A DNA stretch of 64,000 nucleotides from Lachnospiraceae bacterium UBA7589. Lineage in GTDB: Bacteria > Bacillota > Clostridia > Lachnospirales > Lachnospiraceae. Shown here piece by piece: positions 45,097 through 54,346 of this stretch (position 1 is its first letter; the number at the start of each line of letters is the position of its first letter). Both the position numbers and the translations under genes were made by a program. Under the pieces are notes generated by a model. It was not told the DNA's origin and ran no database searches. It saw only the letters and a list, made by a program, of their open reading frames with translations. The stretch spans positions 4,536 to 68,535 of the forward strand of contig DLKL01000007.1 in assembly GCA_002476495.1 (NCBI GenBank), read 5' to 3'.

Positions 45097-45150
45097 AAGA
45101 AACCTTTATAACCTGTACTAATATGAACATGGAATAAAGGCTTCTTTTTG
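45097..45150 (+). terminator. Bidirectional terminator between the hydrogenase and sigG
   Basis: A 13-bp stem with one mismatch (45097-45109 with 45134-45146) is followed by TTTTTG in the plus direction. The minus-strand tail is T-rich as well (complement of AAAATAAAG). Confidence 0.7.
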
Positions 45151-45158
45151 TTTATATA

Positions 45159-45938
45159 TTATTGTAAATAGCTGCGCATGGATTTTAAAGCATTTTTTTC
45201 AAGACGGCTTACCTGAGCCTGGGAAATAGAAATTTCGTCAGCTACCTCTGTCTGGGTTTTACCTTCAAAAAATCTGAGCTTAATAATATTGAACTCACGC
45301 TGATCTAATTTTTTCATTGCTTCATTAAGAGAAATATTTTCTATCCAGTTTTCTTCCTTGCTTTTTTTGTCTTTTACCTGATCCATAAGGTATAATACGT
45401 CCTGTCCCTCCTGATAGACAGGCTCATATAAGGACATGGGTGTGGCGATTGCATCCATGGCATTTACAATATCCTCCTTTGGAATTTCAATTTCCTTTGA
45501 AAGCTCTTCGATGGTGGGTTCTCTGTCAAGTCTTTTTGTAAGCATATCCCGTGCATAAATTGCCTTGTAGGCAATATCTCTCAAGGAGCGTGATACCCTG
45601 ATTGCATTATTATCCCGCATGTACCTGCGACATTCACCAAGTATCATAGGAACAGCATAGGTGGAAAATTTCACATTAAGGCTTCTGTCAAAATTATCTA
45701 ATGCCTTAATCAGACCAATACATCCAACCTGAAATAAATCATCGGCACTTTCGGAATTGTTGCCGGAAAAACGCTGGATGACACTTAGTACCAATCTGAG
45801 GTTTCCCTGTATAAATTCTTCACGGGCCTTCATATCCCCTTTATCTATACGTTCAAATAAAGCTTCCTTTTCCTGATCACTCAGTAAAGGAAGCTTAGAT
45901 GTGTTTACCCCACAAATCATAACCTTAGCAGGTGCCAT
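45159..45938 (-). CDS. sigG: Forespore-specific sporulation sigma factor SigG
   Basis: 259 residues. The N-terminal KVMICGVNTSKLP segment is the SigG hallmark, used for control by CsfB/SpoIIAB-type inhibitors. Region 2 (GNLRLVLSVIQRF, DDLFQVGCIGLIKALDNFD, KFSTYAVPMILGECRRYMRD), region 3 (SRSLRDIAYKA) and region 4 (EGKTQTEVADEISISQAQVSRLEK) are complete. SigG drives late forespore genes such as ssp and ger genes. In Bacillus and many Clostridia it follows spoIIGA-sigE. Here it stands alone, converging on the hydrogenase operon. GAGGAGG upstream supports the start. It shows that the organism belongs to a spore-forming lineage. Confidence 0.95.
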   Translation of the reverse strand: MAPAKVMICGVNTSKLPLLSDQEKEALFERIDKGDMKAREEFIQGNLRLVLSVIQRFSGNNSESADDLFQVGCIGLIKALDNFDRSLNVKFSTYAVPMILGECRRYMRDNNAIRVSRSLRDIAYKAIYARDMLTKRLDREPTIEELSKEIEIPKEDIVNAMDAIATPMSLYEPVYQEGQDVLYLMDQVKDKKSKEENWIENISLNEAMKKLDQREFNIIKLRFFEGKTQTEVADEISISQAQVSRLEKNALKSMRSYLQ

Positions 45939-46020
45939 ATAAAGTTCCTCCTCAAGTATATAACTATACTGTTAAGGATTTACATTTGGGGTAAATTCTA
46001 TTCAATTAAAAAATGGCAGT

Positions 46021-46230
46021 TTATGGTTTGAGAATATCCTCCATATCAAAGTCTATATTGTCAAGCTTATCCATAATGTCCATCTTGGAGTCATCAGGTT
46101 TCGCTTCAATATTAATTTTCTCAATTTCCTCCCTGGATAAGCCTGACATAAGAATAATTTCGTTTATGTCTATTTTTGCTTTAAGCATTTTAGCAGCAAG
46201 ATCCATTCGGGCTTTTTTTGTATTATTCAT
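46021..46230 (-). CDS. Small helix-turn-helix-like protein cotranscribed with argH
   Basis: 69 residues. The N-terminal 40 residues (AKMLKAKIDINEIILMSGLS, then REEIEKI) read as a short helix-turn-helix like that at the tail of some PD-(D/E)XK transposase-like proteins. The rest is acidic. I do not recognise a named family. AAGGAG 8 nt upstream of the ATG lies directly after the argH stop, so it is the second gene of the argH transcript, 11 bp apart. Confidence 0.6.
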   Translation of the reverse strand: MNNTKKARMDLAAKMLKAKIDINEIILMSGLSREEIEKINIEAKPDDSKMDIMDKLDNIDFDMEDILKP

Positions 46231-46241
46231 AAAAACACTCC

Positions 46242-47627
46242 TTACATAGTTAATTCGTTAATAAATTTTTCGTTTATATTAATTACCTCTGTAATTGCCT
46301 TTTCTCCGGGAGCACCGATGGTATTACGTTTTTCCACACATTCCTTAAGGCTGATTGCCTGATAAATATCATCTTCAAATACAGGGCAGATACTCTTATA
46401 TTCGTCAATAGACATATCCAGGAGAGAAATGTTTTTATCAATGCAATATAAGACCAGCTTTCCTACAACGGAGTGAGCATCTCTGAAAGGAACCCCACGG
46501 TTAACAAGATAATCCGCTGCATCGGTGGCATTGGTAAATCCGTTCATGGCACTCTTTTCCATAACAGCCCTATTAAGCTTCATGGTAGATATCATTCCTG
46601 TAAAAAGGGCAAGACAGCCCTTTACTGTATCTATAGCATCAAAGGTAAGCTCCTTATCCTCCTGCATATCCTTGTTATAGGCCAGAGGAAGTCCCTTCAT
46701 TGTTGTTAAAATTGATGTTAAGGCACCATATACACGACCTGTTTTTCCTCTTACCAGCTCGGCAATGTCAGGATTTTTTTTCTGTGGCATTATGGAGCTT
46801 CCGGTGCTATAGGCATCATCAAGCTCTACAAATTGATATTCATTGGAATTCCATATTATTATTTCCTCTGAAAAACGGGAAAGATGCATCATAATTGTTG
46901 AAATGGCACTTAAAAGCTCAATTATGTAATCTCTGTCAGAAACAGAATCCATGCTGTTTAAGGTAGGACCATAGAATTCCAGCAAAGAGGCTGTAAGCTC
47001 TCTGTCTAACGGATAGGTTGTACCGGCAAGAGCCCCTGCACCAAGAGGACAATAATTCATTCTGCTGTAAATGTCGGTCAGCCTGCCAAAATCACGCTTA
47101 AACATTTCCATATATGCTCCTATATGATGGGCAAAGGTTACAGGCTGGGCTTTTTGCAAATGTGTAAAGCCGGGCATGTATGTGTTAATATTTTCCTTCA
47201 TAAGTCTGTGAAGGACTTTGATTAAATCAAAAACAAGTGCCTTAAGCTCTGTAATTTCATCCCTGATATAAAGCTTCATGTCAAGAGCAACCTGATCATT
47301 TCTTGAACGTCCTGTGTGAAGCTTTTTTCCTACGTCACCTATTCTGTCGATAAGGTTTGCTTCAACAAAGCTGTGTATATCTTCATATTCATCAGTTATA
47401 ATAAGGCTTCCGTTTTCCACATCCTTAAGAATACCTTCAAGACCGGATATTATTTTGTCTCTTTCATCGTCGGTAATTACCTTTACCCTGGCAAGCATGG
47501 TCACATGGGCAATGCTGCCTCTGATATCCTGTCTGTAGAATTTCCGGTCAAAGGAAATAGATGCATTAAAATTGTAAACTAATTTGTCGGTTTCTTTGGT
47601 GAAACGTCCACCCCAAAGCTGTGCCAT
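46242..47627 (-). CDS. argH: Argininosuccinate lyase
   Basis: 461 residues, normal length. It splits argininosuccinate into arginine and fumarate, the last step of arginine synthesis. The fumarase/lyase superfamily signature [12 protein letters not shown], with the catalytic serine, is near 280. [13 protein letters not shown] near 112 and the [16 protein letters not shown] segment with the catalytic histidine near 158 are also present. The N-terminus ([11 protein letters not shown]) is characteristic of ArgH. argG is not adjacent. The promoter lies in the 186-bp divergent region shared with the gene at 47814. Confidence 0.95.
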   Translation of the reverse strand: MAQLWGGRFTKETDKLVYNFNASISFDRKFYRQDIRGSIAHVTMLARVKVITDDERDKIISGLEGILKDVENGSLIITDEYEDIHSFVEANLIDRIGDVGKKLHTGRSRNDQVALDMKLYIRDEITELKALVFDLIKVLHRLMKENINTYMPGFTHLQKAQPVTFAHHIGAYMEMFKRDFGRLTDIYSRMNYCPLGAGALAGTTYPLDRELTASLLEFYGPTLNSMDSVSDRDYIIELLSAISTIMMHLSRFSEEIIIWNSNEYQFVELDDAYSTGSSIMPQKKNPDIAELVRGKTGRVYGALTSILTTMKGLPLAYNKDMQEDKELTFDAIDTVKGCLALFTGMISTMKLNRAVMEKSAMNGFTNATDAADYLVNRGVPFRDAHSVVGKLVLYCIDKNISLLDMSIDEYKSICPVFEDDIYQAISLKECVEKRNTIGAPGEKAITEVININEKFINELTM

Positions 47628-47813
47628 AGCTGATACCTCACATTCTTCATAATTGTATTCTGTTCAAAAAAATATTTTACAACAGTTTTTACTCTCCATC
47701 AAGGAAAAAATAACAGGCTGCATATAGAAATTAAAGGTTGCCAATAAATAATTATTGAATTAAAATATATCTTAAGGTTGTGACAGAGACTTATAATATA
47801 AGGAGAAAAAAGA

Positions 47814-48002
47814 ATGGATAATTATTATACAATACTTACAGCAATGACAGGAGATGACAGCAAGCCTCTGCTTGTAGCAGTGTGTCTTATTGTGTCAATT
47901 GTTCTCATGGTAATTCTTGTTATTACTGGATTAGCCGGAAAGAGATCAGAATCATCAGGTGAAGAAGATATGAATGAGGATGATGATAGCAACGGGGAGT
48001 AG
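47814..48002 (+). CDS. Small single-pass membrane protein
   Basis: 62 residues with one membrane helix (about 19-42: LLVAVCLIVSIVLMVILVI) and an acidic Ser/Glu/Asp tail. The region after the helix starts with GKR, placing the tail in the cytoplasm. A TATAAT at 47792-47797 and AAGGAG before the ATG support expression. The short external N-terminus and acidic tail resemble LPxTG-less membrane stubs. No family is recognised. It is followed 4 bp later by a transglutaminase-like gene and is probably cotranscribed with it. Confidence 0.6.
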   Translation: MDNYYTILTAMTGDDSKPLLVAVCLIVSIVLMVILVITGLAGKRSESSGEEDMNEDDDSNGE

Positions 48003-48006
48003 TTTT

Positions 48007-49101
48007 ATGAGAAATAATAAGGGAAAGATATATATTCTTATTCCGATTATAGTAATTGCGGCTATTCTTGTTGCATATTTCTATGGATGGAATATAGGTG
48101 CCCACTTTAATAAGGACAGGACCGCATACAATGTTATGGAGCTTGCTACTCTTATTAATGAAGATATAGACAATGGCAGGGAAAGCGGGATTTTTTACAT
48201 CAGTGGTATAACAGAAGACGATATTGTTGCAATAAACGATTATGTATGCAGCATAAACGGTGTGGTAAAGGAATATTCCATTCAGGAGAAAAGCAGAAAT
48301 GGAATGAAGGTAAGAATGAAATATACTATTTCCGATAATTACTATGTTGTACAAAAGTACATGAATGGTGCGGAAATACCGTCTGACAGACCTGAGGCTG
48401 TAAAGCTTTATAACAAGGTGAATGACATATTGAATGAAGTAATAACAGCCGGAATGACTGATTATGAAAAGGAACTGGCCATTCATGATTATATTGTATT
48501 GAACAGTGAATACGGATATACAGATTATGCCAAGGAATATGCTTTTAGGGCTTATGGGGTTCTTATCCAGGGAAAGGGAGTCTGTAATGGATATGCAGAG
48601 GCCATGTCAATGCTTCTTACCTGCGCCGGTGTAGAAAACTATATTATGCTTGGAGAAGCTTATTCTGAAGGAAAGTATGATTTGCATGCATGGAATGCCG
48701 TTTTACTGGATGGAAAATGGTATCAGGTAGATGCAACCTGGGACGATCCTGTGCCGGACCAGAAGGGCTTTGCCGGTCATTCATACTTTAATGTAACTGA
48801 TAATATTATGGATGATACACATATCTGGGAGGATGACACCTATCAGGTATGCAACAGCAATGATTATAATTATTTTGAATATAACAATCTGATTGTTGAT
48901 TCCGGGAAATTAAAGCCTATAGTGGAGCAGGCAGCTTCAAAGGACATAACAGGAACTGTCCAGGTTGTACTTACTGATTACAGTGAGGATTACAACTGGG
49001 ATATGATTTTTGATATACCGGGTGTAAACTATTTTGAATATACTATGGCTGATTATGGGGATGATGTGGTTGTTACCATATTTCTTAACCGTCATTATTA
49101 A
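48007..49101 (+). CDS. Membrane-anchored transglutaminase-like protein
   Basis: 364 residues. One N-terminal membrane helix (about 8-26) is followed by an extracellular alpha/beta region and a transglutaminase-like cysteine protease fold with the full triad: C193 in GKGVCNGYAEAM, H227 in DLHAWNAV and D242 in QVDATWDDP. Bacterial members act as peptidases or cross-linkers at the surface; the substrate is unknown. The ATG at 48007 is chosen because GGGGAG is 6 nt upstream; the longer frame from 47974 overlaps the upstream gene. It is followed 11 bp later by a small unknown gene. Confidence 0.85.
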   Translation: MRNNKGKIYILIPIIVIAAILVAYFYGWNIGAHFNKDRTAYNVMELATLINEDIDNGRESGIFYISGITEDDIVAINDYVCSINGVVKEYSIQEKSRNGMKVRMKYTISDNYYVVQKYMNGAEIPSDRPEAVKLYNKVNDILNEVITAGMTDYEKELAIHDYIVLNSEYGYTDYAKEYAFRAYGVLIQGKGVCNGYAEAMSMLLTCAGVENYIMLGEAYSEGKYDLHAWNAVLLDGKWYQVDATWDDPVPDQKGFAGHSYFNVTDNIMDDTHIWEDDTYQVCNSNDYNYFEYNNLIVDSGKLKPIVEQAASKDITGTVQVVLTDYSEDYNWDMIFDIPGVNYFEYTMADYGDDVVVTIFLNRHY

Positions 49102-49112
49102 AGGATTTTGAT

Positions 49113-49580
49113 ATGAAAAGTTTTGAGATAGAAGATATAAAGGGATTTATGAACGAGCTTTTATTGAGTGAAAAATATGACAGCTTTTATCTGTATGAAA
49201 TAAGGCTGAAAACCAAGCTTGATTACTATATAAGCGGAAGAATCAATAAAGATTTTTATGATGAAGAGGAAAGCCCTGATGAATTATGTGATTACATAAA
49301 ATGGCAGGAGGTAAAGCAGATAATATTTGAACTCATTAAAGGCAAAAGACTTCCCATCTCCATCAAAGCAGTTTTGCTGTTTAACAGGGAAAATATAACC
49401 AGATTGATTGAGATGAATAACCTGCCGGTAAATCCGGAGGACGTCAATAATCTTTCATTAAACATATTTTACGAAAACCGGCAGCTCACTGTGACTACAG
49501 GAACATCCATTAAGATATTTTCCATGGATAAGACATTAGACAATATGTGGGATGAAACCATAGAAAAGTATTATATATGA
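49113..49580 (+). CDS. Hypothetical protein, probably DUF5721-like
   Basis: 155 residues, soluble. The pattern FMNELLLSEKYDSFYLYE, then DYYISGRINKDFYDEEE and the central ISIKAVLLFNRENITRLIE block resemble the DUF5721 family of Clostridia; I hold that name with moderate confidence. No catalytic motif is visible. It is probably cotranscribed with the transglutaminase-like gene upstream. Its transcript likely ends at the CIRCE hairpin, 11 nt after its stop. Confidence 0.65.
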   Translation: MKSFEIEDIKGFMNELLLSEKYDSFYLYEIRLKTKLDYYISGRINKDFYDEEESPDELCDYIKWQEVKQIIFELIKGKRLPISIKAVLLFNRENITRLIEMNNLPVNPEDVNNLSLNIFYENRQLTVTTGTSIKIFSMDKTLDNMWDETIEKYYI

Positions 49581-49591
49581 AACAATTTTTA

Positions 49592-49618
49592 TTAGCACTC
49601 TTTTTTAATGAGTGCTAA
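49592..49618 (+). promoter_or_regulatory. CIRCE operator (HrcA binding site)
   Basis: TTAGCACTC (49592-49600), 9 nt, GAGTGCTAA (49610-49618) matches the CIRCE consensus exactly. It lies 7 bp upstream of the htpG -35 box. It is followed by TTTTTTC, so the same inverted repeat could also act as the terminator of the upstream gene. Confidence 0.95.
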
Positions 49619-49625
49619 TTTTTTC

Positions 49626-49654
49626 TTGACTTTAGACATATTGAGTATTATTAT
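49626..49654 (+). promoter_or_regulatory. Promoter of htpG
   Basis: TTGACT (49626-49631), 17 nt, then TATTAT (49649-49654), just downstream of CIRCE. Confidence 0.65.
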
Positions 49655-49712
49655 ACTTTACATAGAACAATTGATAATTCTTTTATGTTAGTTTTAGGAG
49701 GTTGATGTTAAG

Positions 49713-51608
49713 ATGGAAAAACAGGGAAGCTTATCAATTAACAGTGAAAATATATTTCCGATAATTAAGAAATGGTTATATTCAGATCATGATATTTTTA
49801 TCAGAGAGCTTATTTCCAACGGATGTGATGCCATTACCAAGCTTAAAAAGCTTGCAATGATGGGAGATTATGAAGAAGCTGAAGGAGAGGAGTATAAGAT
49901 AGAGGTATATGCCTCGGCAAAGGACAAGACGTTGACCTTTGTTGATAACGGAATCGGTATGACTGCTGAGGAAGTGGATAAATATATTAACCAGATAGCA
50001 TTTTCAGGAGCTACAGATTTTATAAATAAATATAAGGATAAGACAAATGAAGATCAGATTATAGGACATTTTGGTCTGGGATTTTATTCGGCATTTATGG
50101 TGGCCGATAAGGTTACAATTGAAACCTGTTCCTATGAAAAGGGTGCTAAGCCTGTATTCTGGGAGTGCGATGGCGGAACCGATTACACAATGTCTGAAAG
50201 CGATGATGATACAAGAGGTACAGCAATTACTCTGTATCTTAATGAGGATTGCTATGAATTTGCCAATGAATACAGAATAAAGGAAATAATACAAAAGTAT
50301 TGTGCATTTATGCCATACAATATATATCTTATCAACGAGGATGAGATGGAAAAGGATGCAACAGAAGATAAGGATACAGAAAAGGATTCTGAAAAGAAAG
50401 ATTCCAAGACACCTGAACCATTAAATAATCCTAATCCTCTGTGGATGAAAAATCCTAAGGATTGTACAGAGGATGAATATGTGGACTTTTACCAGAAGGT
50501 ATTTCTTGATTTTAAGAGACCACTGTTCTGGATTCATCTCAACATGGATTACCCATTTAATTTAAAGGGTATATTATATTTCCCTAAGATTAACAATCAG
50601 TATGATCAGCTGGAGGGTACAATCAAGCTCTACAATAATCAGGTGTTTATTGCTGATAACATTAAGGAGGTTATTCCTGAATTCCTGCTTCTTCTTAAGG
50701 GAGTTATTGATTGCCCCGATTTGCCTTTGAATGTTTCCAGAAGCGCTCTTCAGAACGACGGATTTGTTAAGAAAATATCAGATTATATTACTAAAAAGGT
50801 AGCGGATAAGCTCTCAGGAATGTGTAAAACAGATAAGGAAAGCTATGAAAAATACTGGGATGACATCAGTCCATTCATTAAGTTCGGATGTCTAAGGGAT
50901 GATAAATTCTGTGAAAAGATGACAGATTATATGCTATTTAAAAATCTTGAAGGAAAGTATATAACTTTACCTGAATATCTTGAAGCAGGAAAGGACAAAT
51001 ATGAGAACAAGGTATTTTATGTTTCGGATGCCCAGGCCCAGTCACAGTATATAAATATGTTTAAGGAAGAAGGCATGGATGCGGTATACCTTGAGCATAA
51101 TATAGATAATGCATATATTACTCATCTTGAAGCAAAGAATGAAAATGTAAAATTCCTCAGAATAGATGCAGATTTATCTGATAATTTTATGGGGGAGGCT
51201 CTTAGTGAGGAGCAGATTAAAGAATATACCGATAAGCTGTCCGATAAATTCAGGAAGGCTTGCGGCAATGATAAGCTTAATGTCAAGGTTGAAAATCTTA
51301 AGAATGAAGCTATTTCATCAATGCTTACTCTTTCCGAGGAGCAAAGGCGTATGGTGGATATGATGAAGGCTTACAATGTAGGCGGACAGTTTGACCCTGC
51401 CATGTTTGGCGGCGAGGGTGAGACACTTGTACTGAATGCGTCAAATAAGCTTGTTAAGTATATTCTTGACAATCCTGACGGTGAGAATACCGATAAGATT
51501 TGCTGTCAGTTGTATGATCTCGCTGTTCTTGCCAACAGGCCTCTTGAGCCTGAAGCAATGACAAAATTTGTTACACGAAGCAATGAAATATTGGGACTTT
51601 TAATTTAA
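49713..51608 (+). CDS. htpG: Hsp90-family chaperone HtpG
   Basis: 631 residues, normal length. The N-terminal GHKL ATPase has ELISNGCDAITKLK near 30-43, DNGIGMT and GHFGLGFYSAFMVAD (lid and glycine-rich loop). The middle domain holds the SRSALQND catalytic-loop arginine, and the C-terminal dimerisation domain follows. A charged Lys/Glu/Asp insertion (about 210-232) separates the first two domains, longer than in most bacterial HtpG and similar to the eukaryotic linker position. The upstream CIRCE predicts HrcA control and heat induction. AGGAGG lies 9 nt before the ATG. The gene is monocistronic. Confidence 0.97.
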   Translation: MEKQGSLSINSENIFPIIKKWLYSDHDIFIRELISNGCDAITKLKKLAMMGDYEEAEGEEYKIEVYASAKDKTLTFVDNGIGMTAEEVDKYINQIAFSGATDFINKYKDKTNEDQIIGHFGLGFYSAFMVADKVTIETCSYEKGAKPVFWECDGGTDYTMSESDDDTRGTAITLYLNEDCYEFANEYRIKEIIQKYCAFMPYNIYLINEDEMEKDATEDKDTEKDSEKKDSKTPEPLNNPNPLWMKNPKDCTEDEYVDFYQKVFLDFKRPLFWIHLNMDYPFNLKGILYFPKINNQYDQLEGTIKLYNNQVFIADNIKEVIPEFLLLLKGVIDCPDLPLNVSRSALQNDGFVKKISDYITKKVADKLSGMCKTDKESYEKYWDDISPFIKFGCLRDDKFCEKMTDYMLFKNLEGKYITLPEYLEAGKDKYENKVFYVSDAQAQSQYINMFKEEGMDAVYLEHNIDNAYITHLEAKNENVKFLRIDADLSDNFMGEALSEEQIKEYTDKLSDKFRKACGNDKLNVKVENLKNEAISSMLTLSEEQRRMVDMMKAYNVGGQFDPAMFGGEGETLVLNASNKLVKYILDNPDGENTDKICCQLYDLAVLANRPLEPEAMTKFVTRSNEILGLLI

Positions 51609-51620
51609 ATTTAAATGTGA

Positions 51621-51670
51621 AGAGACGTTTCTTTTGTGGAATGTTACAGGGGAAACGTCTCTTTGCTTAT
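51621..51670 (+). terminator. Terminator of htpG
   Basis: An 11-bp perfect stem (51621-51631 with 51652-51662) with a 20-nt loop is followed by a T-rich tail. Confidence 0.75.
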
Positions 51671-51695
51671 TGTATACGGTAACACTATTTTTGTG

Positions 51696-51729
51696 TTGAC
51701 AAAAAAACAGGTTTAGAATATTTTATAAT
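51696..51729 (+). promoter_or_regulatory. Promoter of the cysS operon
   Basis: TTGACA (51696-51701), 17 nt, then TATTTT; a better TATAAT lies 5 nt farther (51724-51729). The leader of about 70 nt is too short for a T-box, so tRNA-Cys sensing is not expected here. Confidence 0.45.
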
Positions 51730-51800
51730 AAGGTGTATCCTATAGAATGGGATTAGAATGTTGAAGGGAGAATCCGGAGATTCGGACAAGCAGACTTTAT

Positions 51801-53207
51801 ATGAAAATTTTTAATACATTGACAAGAAAAAAAGATGAATTTGTTCCAATAAATGAAGGCAGGGTAGGCATATATGTATGTGGTCCGACTGTATATGATT
51901 ACATCCATATTGGAAATGCAAGACCTATGATTGTTTTTGATACGCTGAGAAGATATTTTGAATATAAGGGCTACGATGTTAATTATGTATCAAACTTTAC
52001 AGATGTTGATGACAAGATAATAAAGAAGGCAAATGCGGAAGGTGTTGATTCCGGGGTTATATCCGAGAGATTTATTGAGGAATGTAAAAAGGATATGGCA
52101 GGACTTAATGTCCTCGAGGCAACAACACACCCTAAGGCAACAGAGGAAATCCCTGATATGATTGCCATGGTTGAGACTCTGATTAAAAAGGGATATGCTT
52201 ATGAGATAAATGGAACAGTATATTTCAGAACAAGAAAATTTTCTGATTACGGCAAGCTTTCAAAAAAGAACCTTGATGATTTAAGGGCAGGTAACAGGGA
52301 GCTCCTTGTTTCAGGACAGGACGAGAAGGAGGACCCTTTGGATTTTGTTCTTTGGAAACCAAAGAAAGAGGGTGAGCCTTCCTGGCCTTCTCCATGGGGT
52401 GACGGCAGACCGGGCTGGCATCTGGAATGTTCGGTAATGTCTAAAAAATATATAGGTGACGTTATTGATATACATGCAGGAGGGGAGGATCTTATCTTTC
52501 CTCATCATGAGAATGAAATTGCCCAGAGTGAGGCTGCAAATGATACAGAATTTGCAAGATACTGGATGCACAATGGTTTTCTTAAAATCAACAATGAGAA
52601 GATGTCCAAGTCCCTTGGCAATTTCTTTACCGTAAGAGAAATAGGAGAAAAATATGACTTGCAGGTTATCAGATTTTTTATGCTGTCTGCACATTACAGA
52701 AGTCCCCTCAATTTTTCGGCAGAACTTGTTGAGGCATCTAAAAACGGATTAGACAGGATAAAGACCTGTGCATCAAGAATAAAAGAAGTAATATATACCA
52801 ACAAAGATAAGCTTTGTAATGAACAGGAGAAAAAGCAGGCAGAGAAATTTCATGAATATATCAGCAGATTTGAGTCTGCCATGGATGATGATCTCAATAC
52901 CGCGGATGCCATTTCGGTTATTTTTGAGCTTGTAAAATATATCAATACTACTGTGAATGAAGGCACATCAGGGGAATATGCACAAAAGGCATATGATACA
53001 TTAAAGCTTTTAAATGATATTTTAGGTATTAACGTTGAAAGCGAAGAACTGCTTCTTGATGATGACATTGAAAAGCTGATAGAGGAAAGACAGGCTGCCA
53101 GAAAAGAAAGAAACTTTGCCAGAGCAGATGAAATAAGGGATATTCTCAATGAAAAGGGCATTGTTCTTGAAGATACAAGAGAAGGTGTACGATGGAAGAG
53201 AATTTAA
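51801..53207 (+). CDS. cysS: Cysteinyl-tRNA synthetase
   Basis: 468 residues, class I synthetase. The HIGH-like motif is HIGNARP near 34-40 and the KMSKS motif is present (NNEKMSKSLGNF near 268). Zinc ligands include the cysteine in VCGPTVYD, the ECSVM cysteine near 212 and HHENE near 237-241. It charges tRNA-Cys. The ribosome site is poor: GGAG lies 20 nt upstream within a small GAATC-CGGA-GATTC hairpin. Its 3' end overlaps mrnC by 16 bp, so the two are coupled. Confidence 0.97.
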   Translation: MKIFNTLTRKKDEFVPINEGRVGIYVCGPTVYDYIHIGNARPMIVFDTLRRYFEYKGYDVNYVSNFTDVDDKIIKKANAEGVDSGVISERFIEECKKDMAGLNVLEATTHPKATEEIPDMIAMVETLIKKGYAYEINGTVYFRTRKFSDYGKLSKKNLDDLRAGNRELLVSGQDEKEDPLDFVLWKPKKEGEPSWPSPWGDGRPGWHLECSVMSKKYIGDVIDIHAGGEDLIFPHHENEIAQSEAANDTEFARYWMHNGFLKINNEKMSKSLGNFFTVREIGEKYDLQVIRFFMLSAHYRSPLNFSAELVEASKNGLDRIKTCASRIKEVIYTNKDKLCNEQEKKQAEKFHEYISRFESAMDDDLNTADAISVIFELVKYINTTVNEGTSGEYAQKAYDTLKLLNDILGINVESEELLLDDDIEKLIEERQAARKERNFARADEIRDILNEKGIVLEDTREGVRWKRI

Positions 53208-53614
53208 TATTAACAGGTATGTCCTCCCAGGAGGTGAATCAATATTCACCGCTTACTTTGGCATATATTGGTGACAGCGTACTTGACCTTCTGGTAAAAA
53301 CACGCTTTGTACTCATGAGTAATAAGCAGACTTATAAGTATCATAAGGATGTTACGGCAATTGTTAAAGCAGTTAATCAATCAGGATTTGTGGATGAGAT
53401 TATGGAAACACTTGCTCCGGATGAACTTGAGATATATAAACGTGGACGAAATGCCAATACTCATTCAAAGGCAAAAAATGCAACTATGGGAGAGTATAGA
53501 AAAGCAACCGGTTTGGAAGCTTTATTTGGATATTTGTATCTTACGGGAAATATGGAAAGGCTTTGCTTTTTTGTAGACAAAATGATCAGTGTATATCTTG
53601 ATCCAAAACAGTAG
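53192..53614 (+). CDS. mrnC: Mini-ribonuclease III
   Basis: 140 residues with an RNase III catalytic domain and no double-stranded RNA-binding domain, as in Mini-III. The signature region is SPLTLAYIGDSVLDLLVKT near 20-38 and the second acidic cluster is in GLEALFGYLYLTG near 110-122. In Bacillus it trims both ends of 23S rRNA precursors. The cysS-mrnC-rlmB order is conserved with Bacillus. Starting at 53192, it overlaps the cysS 3' end. Confidence 0.95.
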   Translation: MEENLILTGMSSQEVNQYSPLTLAYIGDSVLDLLVKTRFVLMSNKQTYKYHKDVTAIVKAVNQSGFVDEIMETLAPDELEIYKRGRNANTHSKAKNATMGEYRKATGLEALFGYLYLTGNMERLCFFVDKMISVYLDPKQ

Positions 53615-53668
53615 AATAATTAATTTTTCAGAATACAATTTTTACAAATGTACTAAATGGTGATGCAT

Positions 53669-54322
53669 ATGTCGTGGTTAAAATATTATAAAGAACAGGT
53701 GAAGGTCATAAGGGAACGTGACCCGGCTATAAAGAGCAATCTTGAAGTGCTGTTATATCCAAGCTTTAAGGCCATATACAGCTATAGAAAGGCACACAGA
53801 TATTATCTCAGAAAAAAGTATTTCCTTGCCCGGTTAATATCTCAGAGAGCAGCGAGAAAGACAGGAATAGAGATACACCCCGGGGCAACAATAGGTGAGG
53901 GACTTTTTATAGATCACGGTCATGGTGTAATTATTGGTGAAACAGCCGTGATTGGTAACAATGTTACAATATACCAGGGCGTAACTTTGGGAGGAACAGG
54001 TAAAGAAAGCGGAAAGCGGCATCCTACTATCGGAGATAATGTAATGATAAGTGCGGGAGCAAAGGTCATAGGTTCGTTTACTGTGGGAGAAAATTCAAAA
54101 ATAGGCGCCGGCTCTGTTGTTTTGTCTGAGGTTCCACCGAATTCTACCGTTGTCGGTGTTCCAGGAAGGGTAGTTAAGAGGGAGGATGTGAGACTTCCGA
54201 GACTTGATCTTGATCAGATACATTTACCTGACCCTGTATTAAATGATATAAAGCTGCTTAAGATGGAAAACGAAGAGCTTAAAAAGGCAGTATCAATGCT
54301 ATTAAAAAATGAAAAAAAATAA
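53669..54322 (+). CDS. cysE: Serine O-acetyltransferase
   Basis: 217 residues from the ATG at 53669 (ATG codons at 53657 and 53663 are alternatives; GGTGAT lies before the chosen one). A helical N-terminus (about 1-60) precedes a left-handed beta-helix of hexapeptide repeats: [23 protein letters not shown] is read in two adjoining parts, with the catalytic histidines, then [18 protein letters not shown]. It makes O-acetylserine for cysteine synthesis. The C-terminus ends in a coil-like helix ([13 protein letters not shown]). In Bacillus cysE lies before cysS; here it sits between mrnC and rlmB, with a sensible cysteine-metabolism link to cysS. Confidence 0.93.
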   Translation: MSWLKYYKEQVKVIRERDPAIKSNLEVLLYPSFKAIYSYRKAHRYYLRKKYFLARLISQRAARKTGIEIHPGATIGEGLFIDHGHGVIIGETAVIGNNVTIYQGVTLGGTGKESGKRHPTIGDNVMISAGAKVIGSFTVGENSKIGAGSVVLSEVPPNSTVVGVPGRVVKREDVRLPRLDLDQIHLPDPVLNDIKLLKMENEELKKAVSMLLKNEKK

Positions 54323-54346
54323 AAAGGAGGCTTATTTTAAGTCACA

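Noticed and set aside
51671..51800. T-box upstream of cysS
   Set aside because: The space is too short and no T-box sequence or antiterminator is visible.
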